64,000 nt of DNA from JADFNB01 sp036397455 (GTDB lineage: Bacteria > Gemmatimonadota > Gemmatimonadetes > Gemmatimonadales > GWC2-71-9), in NCBI GenBank assembly GCA_036397455.1, contig DASWIX010000011.1, forward strand, positions 76,300 through 140,299, given 5' to 3'. Positions 23,644 through 32,876 of the stretch are shown one piece after another. The notes under the pieces are model-generated. The model worked only from the letters and a program-made list of their open reading frames with translations, did no database searches and was not told the origin of the DNA. Numbering within the stretch: the stretch's first letter is position 1; every line of letters starts with the position of its first letter. Position numbers and translations under genes: made by a program.

Positions 23644-24578
23644 ACGTTCTGGTGACGGGCGCGGACGGGTTTGTCGGCGCCTGGCTCGTGCCGAGGCTCT
23701 TGACAGGCGGCCACCGGGTGACGGCTGCGGTCAGGCCCGGGGCGCGGGCGTCCCCACCTGGGGCTATGCGGACCATCGACCTCGAGCTTCGCGACCCCGA
23801 GTCCGTGACGGCTGCCACGACGGATTCTTACGACGCCGTGGTACACCTGGCGGCCGTCGCGAGTACCGCCGACGCCAAGCGGGATCCGTCGACGGCGTGG
23901 GACATCAATGCCGTGGGGACCGCGCGGCTGTGCGAGGCCCTCGGCGCGCGGCGGACCGCCGGCGTGTCCGACCCGACCCTGCTGATCGTCTCCACGGCGG
24001 AAGTCTACGGCGCTGGCCTGGCCAGCCCGGACCTGCGCCGGGAGAGCGATCCGGTTGCCCCGTGCAGCCCGTATGCCGCCAGCAAGTGCGGGGCGGAGAT
24101 TGCGGCGCTGGAGGTTTGGCGGCGAACCGGGCTGCGGGTGGTGATAGCCCGGCCGTTCCCCCACACCGGTCGCGGACAGGACGATCGGTTTGTCGTTCCC
24201 GCCTTTGCCCGGCGCATCGCCCACGCCAAGGCGGGCCGACAGCGCGAGGTTGCCGTCGGGAATCTCGCGCCGGTACGAGATTTCCTCCATGTCAGTGACG
24301 TGGTCGAGGCGTACGTCAACCTGCTCGAGCACGGCGAAGCCGGCGAGATCTACAACGTGGCGTCAGGCGGAGGCACCAGCATCCGGGAGGTGTTTGAGGG
24401 CCTGGCGCGCGTGTTGCACGCGGACGTGGTGCCGCGCGTCGATCCGACGTTGGCTCGACCGACGGATATCCAGCATCTTGTCGGCGACCCGCAGAAACTC
24501 CATGCGCGTACCGGGTGGACCGCGCGGGTCGCTCTGGACGTCGTGCTGAACGAGGTGGTGAGTGCCCAAGCGGACTGA
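23640..24578 (+). CDS. NAD-dependent sugar-nucleotide epimerase/reductase (probably GDP-4-keto-6-deoxymannose reductase)
   Basis: A 312-residue extended-SDR protein. NVLVTGADGFVGAWLVPRLL is the nucleotide-binding motif; VVHLAAVASTADAKRDP, STAEVYG and the YxxxK in SPYAASKCGAEIAALEVW provide the active site. Position directly after gmd suggests reduction of the GDP-4-keto-6-deoxymannose product (Rmd/GDP-D-rhamnose route); a 4-epimerase is the alternative. There is no ATG/GTG/TTG ahead of the first beta strand: the best start is CTG 23640, in CTGA with the gmd stop, with GGGAGG a few bases upstream. GTG 23652 would remove most of the first strand. Confidence 0.85.
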   Translation: MNVLVTGADGFVGAWLVPRLLTGGHRVTAAVRPGARASPPGAMRTIDLELRDPESVTAATTDSYDAVVHLAAVASTADAKRDPSTAWDINAVGTARLCEALGARRTAGVSDPTLLIVSTAEVYGAGLASPDLRRESDPVAPCSPYAASKCGAEIAALEVWRRTGLRVVIARPFPHTGRGQDDRFVVPAFARRIAHAKAGRQREVAVGNLAPVRDFLHVSDVVEAYVNLLEHGEAGEIYNVASGGGTSIREVFEGLARVLHADVVPRVDPTLARPTDIQHLVGDPQKLHARTGWTARVALDVVLNEVVSAQAD

Positions 24579-27500
24579 TATCGAGAGCATCCTGTTGATC
24601 GGCTCGGGGCCAATCGTGATCGGCCAGGGGGCCGAGTTCGACTATTCGGGTACCCAGGCCGTCAAAGCGCTGCGCGAGGAGGGGTACCGGGTGATCCTGG
24701 TGAACTCCAATCCGGCGACAATCATGACCGATCCGGAGTTGGCCGACCGGACGTATGTCGAACCGGTCACCCCGGAGTGGGTCACCAAGGTCATCGAACG
24801 GGAACGGCCCGACGCGATCTTGCCGACCATGGGTGGACAGACGGCGCTCAACGTGGCGACGGCGTTGGCTGACGACGGAACGTTGGAGCGATTCGGGGTC
24901 GAGTTGATCGGTGCCGACGCACGGGCCATCCGGATGGCTGAGGACCGCCGCGCGTTCGCTGAGGCCATGGCGCGTATCGGCCTGAGCATGCCGCGGGGAT
25001 CGATGGTCGAGACCCCTGAAGAGGCGCTGGCGACGGTCGAGCGGACCGGGTTTCCAGCTATCGTGCGGCCGTCGTTCACGCTGGGCGGGACCGGTGGTGG
25101 CATCGCGTACAACCGTGACGAATTCGAGCGCCTGATCACCCGCGCACTCGACCTCTCGCCGACCCACTCGGCGCTCGTGGAGCAGTCTGTCCTCGGGTGG
25201 AAGGAATTCGAGCTGGAGGTCATGCGGGACGCGTACGATAACGTCGTCATCGTCTGCTCGATCGAGAATATGGATCCGATGGGTGTACACACCGGTGATT
25301 CGATCACCGTGGCGCCGGCCATGACCTTGACCGACCGCGAGTACCAGACGATGCGGGACTCAGCGATCGCGATCATTCGCGAGATCGGCGTGGCAGCGGG
25401 CGGGTGCAACATCCAGTTCGCGGTTCATCCGGAAACGGGTGAACAGCTGGTGATCGAGATGAACCCGCGGGTGTCGCGGTCATCGGCGCTGGCATCGAAG
25501 GCGACCGGTTTTCCCATTGCCCGGATCGGCGCGAAGCTGGCCGTCGGCTACGCGCTCGATGAACTCCCCAACGACATCACCAAGACCACGCCGGCGTCCT
25601 TCGAACCCGTCCTCGATTACGTCGTGGTCAAATGTCCGCGGTTCGCATTCGAGAAGTTTCCCACTGCCGATGCGAGCCTCACGACCCAGATGAAGTCCGT
25701 GGGCGAGTCGATGGCGATCGGGCGCACGTTCAAGGAAGCGTTCCAGAAAGGCATCCGGGCCCTCGAAATCGACCGACCCGGTTGGGTCACGGGGGACACA
25801 CCCGAAGACGATCGGGTCGAATCTGACGCCCTCGAGGACCTGCGCGCCGCGCTACGGCGTCCCTTCCCCGAGCGGGTGTTCCAGATCAAGCGAGCCATGG
25901 AAGCCGGCATGCGGGTGGAAGAAATCGCGTCCCTAACCAGCATCGACCCCTGGTTCCTGAACCAGCTACGCGAACTCGTGGTGGCGGAGATCGAGTACCG
26001 CCACGCCAAGACGGTGACCCGGGACGTCATGCGTGGGATGAAGCGGTTGGGCTTCTCCGATGTGCAACTCGCGACGCTGCGGGCCGAGACCGAAGCCGCC
26101 GTCCGGACGCAACGCTGGGAATGGGGTATTCATCCGACCTACAAGATGGTCGACACGTGCGCGGGCGAGTTCCCCTCGGCGACGCCGTACCTGTATTCGT
26201 CCTACGACGAGGAAAACGAATCGGCACCGTTCGGCGAGCAGGGCATCATGATTCTCGGGAGCGGTCCCAACCGGATTGGGCAAGGCGTCGAGTTCGACTA
26301 CTGTTGTGTCCGCGCCGGCCTCGCGCTGCGCAAGCTCGGGTACAAGACGATCATGGTCAATTCCAACCCCGAGACCGTGTCGACCGATTTCGATATTTCC
26401 GATAAGCTCTATTTCGAGCCGCTCACGCTGGAAGACGTCCTCGAGATCGTGCGGCTCGAACAGCCCAAGGGGGTGATCGTCCAACTCGGCGGACAGACGC
26501 CGCTCAAGCTCGCCAAGGGACTCGAAGCCGCCGGCGTACGCATCCTCGGCACGAGTTCCGAGGCCATCGACGTGGCGGAGGACCGCAAGCGGTTCGAAGA
26601 CCTCAGCCGCCGGCTCGGGGTGACGCAACCGGCCAACGGGACCGCGACCAACGTGGACGAAGCCGCCGAGATTGCCGGGCGGATCGGATACCCGATTCTC
26701 GTCAGGCCGTCGTACGTCCTGGGCGGCCGGGCCATGGAGATCGTGTACGACGAGGCGTCGCTGCGAAAGTACTTCGCCACGGCGGCGCGGGTGGCCTCGG
26801 AACACCCGGTCCTCATCGACTCCTTCCTCGAGGACGCGTTCGAAGCCGATGTGGATGCGATTGCGGACGGCGAACGGTGCGTCATCGGCGGCGTCATGCA
26901 ACACATCGAGGACGCGGGGATCCACTCCGGAGATTCGGCGTGCGTGTTACCCCCGTATCTGATCGACGAAGTGGCCACCGAACAAATGCGGACCCACACG
27001 CGGGCCTTTGCGCAGGCGCTCGGGGTCGTGGGTTTGCTGAACGTGCAGTTCGCCGTGAAGGATGGAGTGGTGTACGTGCTCGAGGTGAACCCGCGCGGGT
27101 CGCGTACGGTGCCGTTCGTCAGTAAGGCGAGCGGCGTGCCGCTGGCGGCATTGGCGGCGGCCGTCATGGTGGGTCGGTCCCTGGACGAGGCGGGGGTCCC
27201 CGACGAGACCAGGATGCCGTACGTCGCGGTGAAGGAGGCGGTGTTCCCGTTCTCGAAGCTCCCCAACGTCGACACCGTGCTCGGACCGGAGATGCGGTCG
27301 ACCGGCGAGGTCATGGGCATCGCTGACAGTTTCGGAATGGCGTTTGCGAAGGCGCAGGCCGGTGCGGATGGGACGCTGCCGCTGTCCGGGACCGTGTTCG
27401 TGACGGTCAACGATCGGGACAAACCGACGGTGCTGCCCATTACGCGCCGGTTCCACGAGATGGGGTTTCGCGTCCTGGCGACGGACGGAACGGCCAGGTA

Positions 27501-27840
27501 CCTGCGGGCGCGCGGGATCCCCGTCGAGTCGGTGCTGAAGGTTCATGAAGGCCGGCCCAACGTGAACGACCTGATCACGTCCGGCGAGGTCGACCTGTTG
27601 ATCAATACACCCCTTGGCAAGCTGACCCAGCGAGACGACTACTCGATGCGTCGAACCGCGCTCCAGTACGGCCTCCCCTACACGACGACGATGTCCGCAG
27701 CCTCGGCAGCGTGCGACGCCATCCTCGCGTTGCGCAGCCGCGAGGGGACGGTGCGGTGTCTGCAGGAGTGGTATCAAATCTCCGGGGTGGGGAATCTCAG
27801 GCTCGGGAGCGGGTTGCTGACGGCGACGGCACCAGAGTGA
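24562..27840 (+). CDS. carB: Carbamoyl-phosphate synthase large subunit
   Basis: Makes carbamoyl phosphate for arginine and pyrimidine synthesis. The 1092-residue protein is the expected internal duplication of ATP-grasp halves: GSGPIVIGQGAEFDYSGTQA near the N-terminus and GSGPNRIGQGVEFDYCCV near residue 560, with VIEMNPRVSRSSALASKATG and VLEVNPRGSRTVPFVSKASG as the paired metal-binding segments, then a C-terminal MGS-like allosteric domain (from about residue 950). GTG start 17 bp inside the preceding epimerase gene. The small subunit carA is not in the window. Its placement inside a sugar-nucleotide block is unusual. Confidence 0.97.
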   Translation: MPKRTDIESILLIGSGPIVIGQGAEFDYSGTQAVKALREEGYRVILVNSNPATIMTDPELADRTYVEPVTPEWVTKVIERERPDAILPTMGGQTALNVATALADDGTLERFGVELIGADARAIRMAEDRRAFAEAMARIGLSMPRGSMVETPEEALATVERTGFPAIVRPSFTLGGTGGGIAYNRDEFERLITRALDLSPTHSALVEQSVLGWKEFELEVMRDAYDNVVIVCSIENMDPMGVHTGDSITVAPAMTLTDREYQTMRDSAIAIIREIGVAAGGCNIQFAVHPETGEQLVIEMNPRVSRSSALASKATGFPIARIGAKLAVGYALDELPNDITKTTPASFEPVLDYVVVKCPRFAFEKFPTADASLTTQMKSVGESMAIGRTFKEAFQKGIRALEIDRPGWVTGDTPEDDRVESDALEDLRAALRRPFPERVFQIKRAMEAGMRVEEIASLTSIDPWFLNQLRELVVAEIEYRHAKTVTRDVMRGMKRLGFSDVQLATLRAETEAAVRTQRWEWGIHPTYKMVDTCAGEFPSATPYLYSSYDEENESAPFGEQGIMILGSGPNRIGQGVEFDYCCVRAGLALRKLGYKTIMVNSNPETVSTDFDISDKLYFEPLTLEDVLEIVRLEQPKGVIVQLGGQTPLKLAKGLEAAGVRILGTSSEAIDVAEDRKRFEDLSRRLGVTQPANGTATNVDEAAEIAGRIGYPILVRPSYVLGGRAMEIVYDEASLRKYFATAARVASEHPVLIDSFLEDAFEADVDAIADGERCVIGGVMQHIEDAGIHSGDSACVLPPYLIDEVATEQMRTHTRAFAQALGVVGLLNVQFAVKDGVVYVLEVNPRGSRTVPFVSKASGVPLAALAAAVMVGRSLDEAGVPDETRMPYVAVKEAVFPFSKLPNVDTVLGPEMRSTGEVMGIADSFGMAFAKAQAGADGTLPLSGTVFVTVNDRDKPTVLPITRRFHEMGFRVLATDGTARYLRARGIPVESVLKVHEGRPNVNDLITSGEVDLLINTPLGKLTQRDDYSMRRTALQYGLPYTTTMSAASAACDAILALRSREGTVRCLQEWYQISGVGNLRLGSGLLTATAPE

Positions 27841-28823
27841 TGCACGCGGCACTCGCGGCGTTTGAGGGACGCGTACGCGGTACGCTCCGCGCCGACGTGC
27901 CGTTGTCCGCCTACACCACGTACCGGATCGGCGGCCCCGCCAGGGCCGTGCTCGAGCCCGCCGATGCGGAGGACGTCGTCGCGGCCGTCGGTGCAGCGCG
28001 CGAGCATGGTATGGCGTGGGTCGTGCTCGGCTTGGGATCGAACGTGCTGGTCGCGGATGCGGGGTTCGATGGATTGGTCGTCCGGATGGGGAAGGGCGTG
28101 GCGCAGGTCGTCCTTGGTGGGCCCGACGAGACGGAGTGGCGTGTCGGCGCGGGGGTGCCGACCCCCCACCTGGCCCGCCGGTCGGCGGCTCGCGGACTCG
28201 GGGGCGTTCACCGACTCGTCGGGGTGCCCGGCACGGTCGGCGGCGGCGTGTACATGAATGCCGGCGCACACGGGCAGGACTTTGGATCCGCGGTGCGGGA
28301 GGTGACCGTGCTGGCGCCCACCGGCGCGGTGGAGACATGGCGCGGCGAGATCATTCCATGGCAGTATCGGGATAGTGGACTTGGGCAGGCGGTGGTGCTC
28401 GAGACGGTGCTCGCATTGATACCGGGGGATCCGCGTCGCCTCGAGGCGGAAATCAGCGAGCATTTTCAGTGGCGCAAGGCGGGAACACCGTTCAACGAAG
28501 CGTGTTGTGGATCCGTCTTTCGCAATCCGGATGTGTCGTCCGGAGTGGCGGGCGAGGTCGAGCGCCCCACCGCGGGCCGACTCATCGATGGCGCCGGGAT
28601 GAAAGGGTTCCGCGCCGGTGGTGCGCAGGTGTCGCTCGTGCACGCCAACTACATCGTGAATACGGGGCAGGCGACCGCGGCGGACGTGTGTCGCGTCATC
28701 GACGCGGTGCGGGACGCCGTGGCGCGTGAATTCGGGGTCGTCCTCACACCCGAACTGAAATTCCTCGGCGATTTCGGTGATGCGCTGCCAGCCGCGGCGA
28801 TCGCCGAGAAAGGTGGTCCATGA
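27840..28823 (+). CDS. murB: UDP-N-acetylenolpyruvoylglucosamine reductase
   Basis: FAD/NADPH enzyme forming UDP-MurNAc for peptidoglycan. 327 residues: FAD-binding domain with YTTYRIGGPARAVLEP, LGLGSNVLVADAGFDGLV and GVPGTVGGGVYMNAGAHGQD, then the C-terminal domain with the catalytic Ser in CCGSVFRNPD and the GMKGFRAGGAQVS segment. ATG overlaps the carB stop by one base and the next gene overlaps its own stop by 4 bp. It draws UDP-GlcNAc, the same precursor as the downstream sugar pathway. Confidence 0.96.
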   Translation: MHAALAAFEGRVRGTLRADVPLSAYTTYRIGGPARAVLEPADAEDVVAAVGAAREHGMAWVVLGLGSNVLVADAGFDGLVVRMGKGVAQVVLGGPDETEWRVGAGVPTPHLARRSAARGLGGVHRLVGVPGTVGGGVYMNAGAHGQDFGSAVREVTVLAPTGAVETWRGEIIPWQYRDSGLGQAVVLETVLALIPGDPRRLEAEISEHFQWRKAGTPFNEACCGSVFRNPDVSSGVAGEVERPTAGRLIDGAGMKGFRAGGAQVSLVHANYIVNTGQATAADVCRVIDAVRDAVAREFGVVLTPELKFLGDFGDALPAAAIAEKGGP

Positions 28824-29407
28824 CGGACTATTTTGTGCACCCAAGCTCCTACGTCGACGACGGCGCGGAGGTCGGCGCGGGCACCAAGATCTGGCATTTC
28901 TCGCACGTCATGCCAGGCGCCATCATCGGACAACGGTGCAACCTTGGCCAGAACGTGGTTGTGATGGGCGGCACGCGTATCGGCAACAACGTGAAGATCC
29001 AGAACAACGTCTCGGTCTACGAAGGCGTCGAGTTGGAAGACGACGTGTTCTGTGGCCCCTCGTGCGTCTTCACGAACGTGGTCAATCCGCGCAGTCACGT
29101 CTCCCGCAAACACGAATACCGCCGGACGCTGGTAAAACACGGCACGTCGATTGGGGCCAACGCCACGATCGTGTGCGGGGTCACGCTGGGCGAGTTCGCG
29201 TTCGTCGGCGCGGGGGCGGTCGTCACGTCAGACGTGCCTGCGTACGGGCTGATGCTCGGCGTTCCAGCCCGGCGGGTCGGCTGGATGTGTCAGTGCGGCG
29301 AACGCCTCAGGCTGAGCGCCAGCCACGGTGCCTGCGACGCGTGCGGGACACGGTATCAGGAGGCAAACGGGCTGCTGGATCAGATTGACCGCAAGCCTAT
29401 GAGCTAG
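28820..29407 (+). CDS. wbpD: UDP-amino-sugar N-acetyltransferase (WbpD/WlbB-like, left-handed beta helix)
   Basis: Trimeric hexapeptide acetyltransferase, here inferred to acetylate the 3-amino group of UDP-GlcNAc3NA using acetyl-CoA. The 195-residue protein starts YFVHPSSYVDDGAEVGAGTK and has repeated hexapeptides (IGNNVKIQNNVSVYEGV), the family motif NPRSHVSRKHEYRRTLV with the catalytic His region, and a C-terminal zinc ribbon (CQCGERL, ACDACGTRY). The following three genes encode the aminotransferase and two dehydrogenases of the same pathway. Its start overlaps the murB stop. Confidence 0.88.
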   Translation: MTDYFVHPSSYVDDGAEVGAGTKIWHFSHVMPGAIIGQRCNLGQNVVVMGGTRIGNNVKIQNNVSVYEGVELEDDVFCGPSCVFTNVVNPRSHVSRKHEYRRTLVKHGTSIGANATIVCGVTLGEFAFVGAGAVVTSDVPAYGLMLGVPARRVGWMCQCGERLRLSASHGACDACGTRYQEANGLLDQIDRKPMS

Positions 29408-29440
29408 GTAAGGTTCCACGTTTACCGTGACGAGAATCTA

Positions 29441-30553
29441 ATGGGTGTCCCGCTGCTCGATCTTCGGGCGCAACTGGAGACCATCCGCAACGAGGTCATG
29501 AACGACGTGCTGGCGACGATCGAGTCGCAACGCTTCATCATGGGCGAGGTCGTTGTGCGGTTGGAGGAGGGCATTGCCGCGTTGTGTCATACCGCGCACG
29601 CGGTGGCGTGCGCGAGCGGAACGGACGCGCTGTTGCTCTCACTCAAGACGCTGATCGAGCCGGGTGACGAAGTCATTACGACCCCGTTCACCTTCTTCGC
29701 AACGGCCGGCGCGATCGTCAACGCGGGCGGCGTCCCGGTGTTCGTCGACATCGATCCGGGCACGTTCAACCTCGATGTGGACCAGGTCGAATCCGCGATC
29801 ACCGACCGCACGCGGGTACTGATGCCCGTGCACCTGTACGGACAAATGGCGTCCATGGAGCGGATCGGCGTGGTAGCGGCGCGGCACGATCTCAGGGTTG
29901 TCGAGGATGCGGCTCAGGCGATCGGCGCCCGGCGCGTGGTGGATGGCACTTGGCGCCAGGCGGGCGAACTGGGTACGACCGGCGCGTTGTCGTTCTTTCC
30001 AAGCAAGAACCTTGGGGCGTGGGGTGACGGCGGCATGATCGTCACGCAGGACGGCCGCCTCGCCGAGCGCCTCCGCCGGTTGCGAACCCATGGCGGGGCC
30101 AAGCAGTATCATCACGACGAAGTGGGGACCAATAGCCGGCTGGACGCCATTCAGGCGGCGGTCCTCCTGGCCAAGCTGCCGCACCTGGCAGCATGGAACG
30201 CGGCACGCCGCGCGCATGCGGCATTCTATGCAGGCGCGTTGGCCGAGTGTCCCGGGATCAGCACACCGGTCATCGATTCGGCCAATGAGCATGTGTTCCA
30301 CCAGTACACGATCCGCTCGACCCGCCGTGACGCGTTGGTCGCGGCCCTGAAGGCCGCTGACATCGGCTGCGCGGTCTACTATCCGACGCCGTTGCATCTC
30401 CAACCGTGCTTCGCCCCATTGGGCTTCAAGGTGGGACAATTCCCGGAGGCGGAGCGCGCGGCGGCCGAGGTGGTTTCTCTGCCAATCTATCCGGAACTGA
30501 CCTCGGCAGACCGGGACGCGGTGCTCGACGCGATCGTTCGGCTGGCGGCATGA
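29441..30553 (+). CDS. wbpE: DegT/DnrJ/EryC1-family sugar aminotransferase (WbpE-like)
   Basis: PLP-dependent enzyme that aminates a 3-keto UDP-sugar acid using glutamate. 370 residues: VPLLDLRAQLETIRNEV start, ACASGTDALLLSLK, EDAAQAIGARR, and the PLP lysine K189 in LSFFPSKNLGAWGDGG. ATG at 29441 lies 33 bp after wbpD. Within the WbpD-E-B-A set it would convert UDP-3-keto-GlcNAcA to UDP-GlcNAc3NA. No glycosyltransferases are adjacent to show the final polymer. Confidence 0.9.
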   Translation: MGVPLLDLRAQLETIRNEVMNDVLATIESQRFIMGEVVVRLEEGIAALCHTAHAVACASGTDALLLSLKTLIEPGDEVITTPFTFFATAGAIVNAGGVPVFVDIDPGTFNLDVDQVESAITDRTRVLMPVHLYGQMASMERIGVVAARHDLRVVEDAAQAIGARRVVDGTWRQAGELGTTGALSFFPSKNLGAWGDGGMIVTQDGRLAERLRRLRTHGGAKQYHHDEVGTNSRLDAIQAAVLLAKLPHLAAWNAARRAHAAFYAGALAECPGISTPVIDSANEHVFHQYTIRSTRRDALVAALKAADIGCAVYYPTPLHLQPCFAPLGFKVGQFPEAERAAAEVVSLPIYPELTSADRDAVLDAIVRLAA

Positions 30554-31590
30554 GCGGCGCACGTGTCGCTGTGTTCGGCGTAGGGAACTGGGGTCGGAAC
30601 CACGCGCGCACGGTAGCGGCGCGGCCGGACGTCGAACTGAGTGCCGTCTGTGACCTCGACGCGACCCGCCGGGCCGCCATGAGCCGCCAGTATCCCGGCG
30701 CGCTGGTCACGGATTCGCGCGATGCGGCGTTCGACGTGGCGGATGCCGTCATCGTTGCGACGCCGGCCGCCTCCCACGCCGAGCTTGCCGAGGCGGCGAT
30801 TACCCGCGGCTTGCCCGTCCTGGTCGAAAAGCCCTTCGCCCTGTCGGTCGCGGCCGCGCGATCGGTGGCGGAACTCTCGGCGGGGCGGCAGGTCCCGGTG
30901 CTCGTGGGGCACTTGCTGCTGTTCCATCCGGCGGTGCGTCGGCTGCGCGAGATGATCGTCGCGGGTGACCTCGGCACCCTGTACTACCTGTATAGCCAGC
31001 GGGTGAACCTCGGGCAGGTACGTCCGGACGAGAGCGCGCTGTGGAGCTTCGGCCCGCACGATATCTCGGTGGCGCTGCATCTGCTCGGTGAGGCGCCGGT
31101 CGCGGTCGCGGCCCACGGGCGCAGCTTCCTGCAACCGGGGATCGAGGACGTCGTTTTCCTGACCATGGAATTCGCGTCCGGCATCCTCGTGCACGTGCAG
31201 ATGTCCTGGCTCGACCCACACAAGGAGCGACGACTCACCGTGGTCGGGTCGCAACGGATGGTGGTCTTTGACGATATGCAGCCGCGGGAGAAGCTGAAGG
31301 TATACGACAAGGGCGTCGATCGGCCGCCCGAGTATGGATCGTACGGCGAGAGTCTGGCGATCCGCGAGGGCGACATCTTCTTGCCACGGATTCCGCACGT
31401 GGAACCGTTGAGTGCAGAAATCCAACATTTCGCGGCGGTGATTGCCGGTACCGAGCCGCCGATGGCCGACGCGTGGTCCGGTGTCGAGGTGCTCGAGGTG
31501 CTCGAAGCCGCTACCATCTCACTGCGGGAAGACGGTCGCGTCGTCACGTTGGGCGAACGTCCCCGACCGGAGACCAAACAGAATCCATGA
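30550..31590 (+). CDS. wbpB: Gfo/Idh/MocA-family sugar dehydrogenase (WbpB/WlbA-like)
   Basis: NAD-dependent oxidoreductase inferred to oxidise C3 of UDP-GlcNAcA. The 346-residue protein has the Rossmann motif RVAVFGVGNWGRNHARTVA, the VEKPFALSV motif typical of the family, GHLLLFHPAVRRLREM and the GPHDISVALHLL active-site His region. ATG at 30550 overlaps the aminotransferase stop. Neighbours support the WbpB/WlbA assignment; sequence alone would allow other sugar dehydrogenases. Confidence 0.87.
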   Translation: MSGARVAVFGVGNWGRNHARTVAARPDVELSAVCDLDATRRAAMSRQYPGALVTDSRDAAFDVADAVIVATPAASHAELAEAAITRGLPVLVEKPFALSVAAARSVAELSAGRQVPVLVGHLLLFHPAVRRLREMIVAGDLGTLYYLYSQRVNLGQVRPDESALWSFGPHDISVALHLLGEAPVAVAAHGRSFLQPGIEDVVFLTMEFASGILVHVQMSWLDPHKERRLTVVGSQRMVVFDDMQPREKLKVYDKGVDRPPEYGSYGESLAIREGDIFLPRIPHVEPLSAEIQHFAAVIAGTEPPMADAWSGVEVLEVLEAATISLREDGRVVTLGERPRPETKQNP

Positions 31591-32876
31591 CCCCTGAACA
31601 GGTACTGATGGCGAAGGCGGCGGATCGATCGGCCGTATTCGGCGTCGTCGGATTGGGGTATGTCGGGCTGCCCCTCAGTGTCGAACTGGCCAAGGGCGGA
31701 TACCGCGTCGTCGGATTCGACGTGAACGCGGATGTCGTGCAGCGGATCAACGACGGCCGCTCCCACGTGCAGGATGTGCCGACCGGCGTCCTGGCACCGC
31801 TCGTGCAAGCGGGGCGCGTCGAGGCGACGGACGATCTCTCGCGTCTCGCGGAGGTGGACGTGGTCTCGATCTGCGTGCCGACGCCACTGTCGAAGACCAA
31901 AGATCCCGATGTCTCGTACGTGATGGCGGCCGCGAGTGCGGTTGAGCACAGCGTGCGTGTGGGCCAGGCGATCGTGCTCGAGAGTACGACGTACCCCGGG
32001 ACGACCAGGGAATTACTCCTGCCGCGCATCGAGCAACGGGGCTTGACGGTGGGCGAGGACTTCTTTCTGGCATTCAGTCCGGAACGGGTCGACCCGGGCA
32101 ACCCGACGTGGCACACGCGAAACACGCCCAAAGTCCTTGGAGGTGTCACCGCCGCGTGCAACCGCGTGGTGCTCGCCCTGTACGAACCGGCGTTCGAACA
32201 ACTGGTTCCGGTGTCGTCGCCGGAGGCGGCCGAACTGGTGAAGCTGCTGGAGAACACGTTCCGCAGCGTCAACATCGGGCTCGCGAACGAAATGGCCATC
32301 GTCTGCGAGAAACTGGGGGTGGACGTGTGGGAGGTGATCGAGGCGGCGGCGACGAAGCCGTTCGGGTTCATGAAATTCACGCCGGGTCCGGGGCTCGGCG
32401 GCCACTGCATTCCCATCGATCCGCATTACCTCGCGTGGAAGATGCGCGGCCTCAATTACAAGACGCGATTCATCGAGGTGGCCGGCGAGGTCAATTCCGA
32501 GATGCCGCATTTCTGGGTGCGGAAGGTGTCGGAGCAACTGAATGAGGATGCCAAGTCGGTTCGCGGCGCGCGTATCTTCGTGCTCGGAGCCGCGTACAAA
32601 AGGGACATCGACGACGTGCGGGAAAGTCCGGCGGTGGACATCATTCGGTTGCTGCGGCAGCAGGGAGCGCTCGTCCAATACCACGATCCGTACGTCCCAA
32701 CGCTGTTGGAGGGTATCGACGTGCTCGAATCGGTGCCGTTGACCGCGGAGGCGCTCAACACGAGCGATTGCGTGGTGCTCGCGACCGACCACTCGAGTAT
32801 CGACTACGACCTGGTGCGTGATGCCACGCGACGGCTCGTGGATACGCGCAACGCCGTCCGGCGCCACGCCCCATGA
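31587..32876 (+). CDS. wbpA: UDP-N-acetylglucosamine 6-dehydrogenase (WbpA-like)
   Basis: Four-electron oxidation of UDP-GlcNAc to UDP-GlcNAcA, the entry step of the diacetamido-uronate pathway. 429 residues: FGVVGLGYVGLPLSVELAKG, VPTPLSKTKDPDVSYV, ESTTYPGTTRELLLP, SPERVDPGN and the catalytic Cys in GPGLGGHCIPIDPHYLAW. The LGGHCIPIDP form is characteristic of the WbpA/WecC group rather than UDP-glucose dehydrogenases. ATG overlaps the wbpB stop; it overlaps the next dehydrogenase by 4 bp. Confidence 0.92.
   Translation: MTPEQVLMAKAADRSAVFGVVGLGYVGLPLSVELAKGGYRVVGFDVNADVVQRINDGRSHVQDVPTGVLAPLVQAGRVEATDDLSRLAEVDVVSICVPTPLSKTKDPDVSYVMAAASAVEHSVRVGQAIVLESTTYPGTTRELLLPRIEQRGLTVGEDFFLAFSPERVDPGNPTWHTRNTPKVLGGVTAACNRVVLALYEPAFEQLVPVSSPEAAELVKLLENTFRSVNIGLANEMAIVCEKLGVDVWEVIEAAATKPFGFMKFTPGPGLGGHCIPIDPHYLAWKMRGLNYKTRFIEVAGEVNSEMPHFWVRKVSEQLNEDAKSVRGARIFVLGAAYKRDIDDVRESPAVDIIRLLRQQGALVQYHDPYVPTLLEGIDVLESVPLTAEALNTSDCVVLATDHSSIDYDLVRDATRRLVDTRNAVRRHAP

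Noticed and set aside
24316..28844. Several long minus-strand frames opposite carB and murB
   Set aside because: All mirror conserved genes and lack family motifs or ribosome binding sites.
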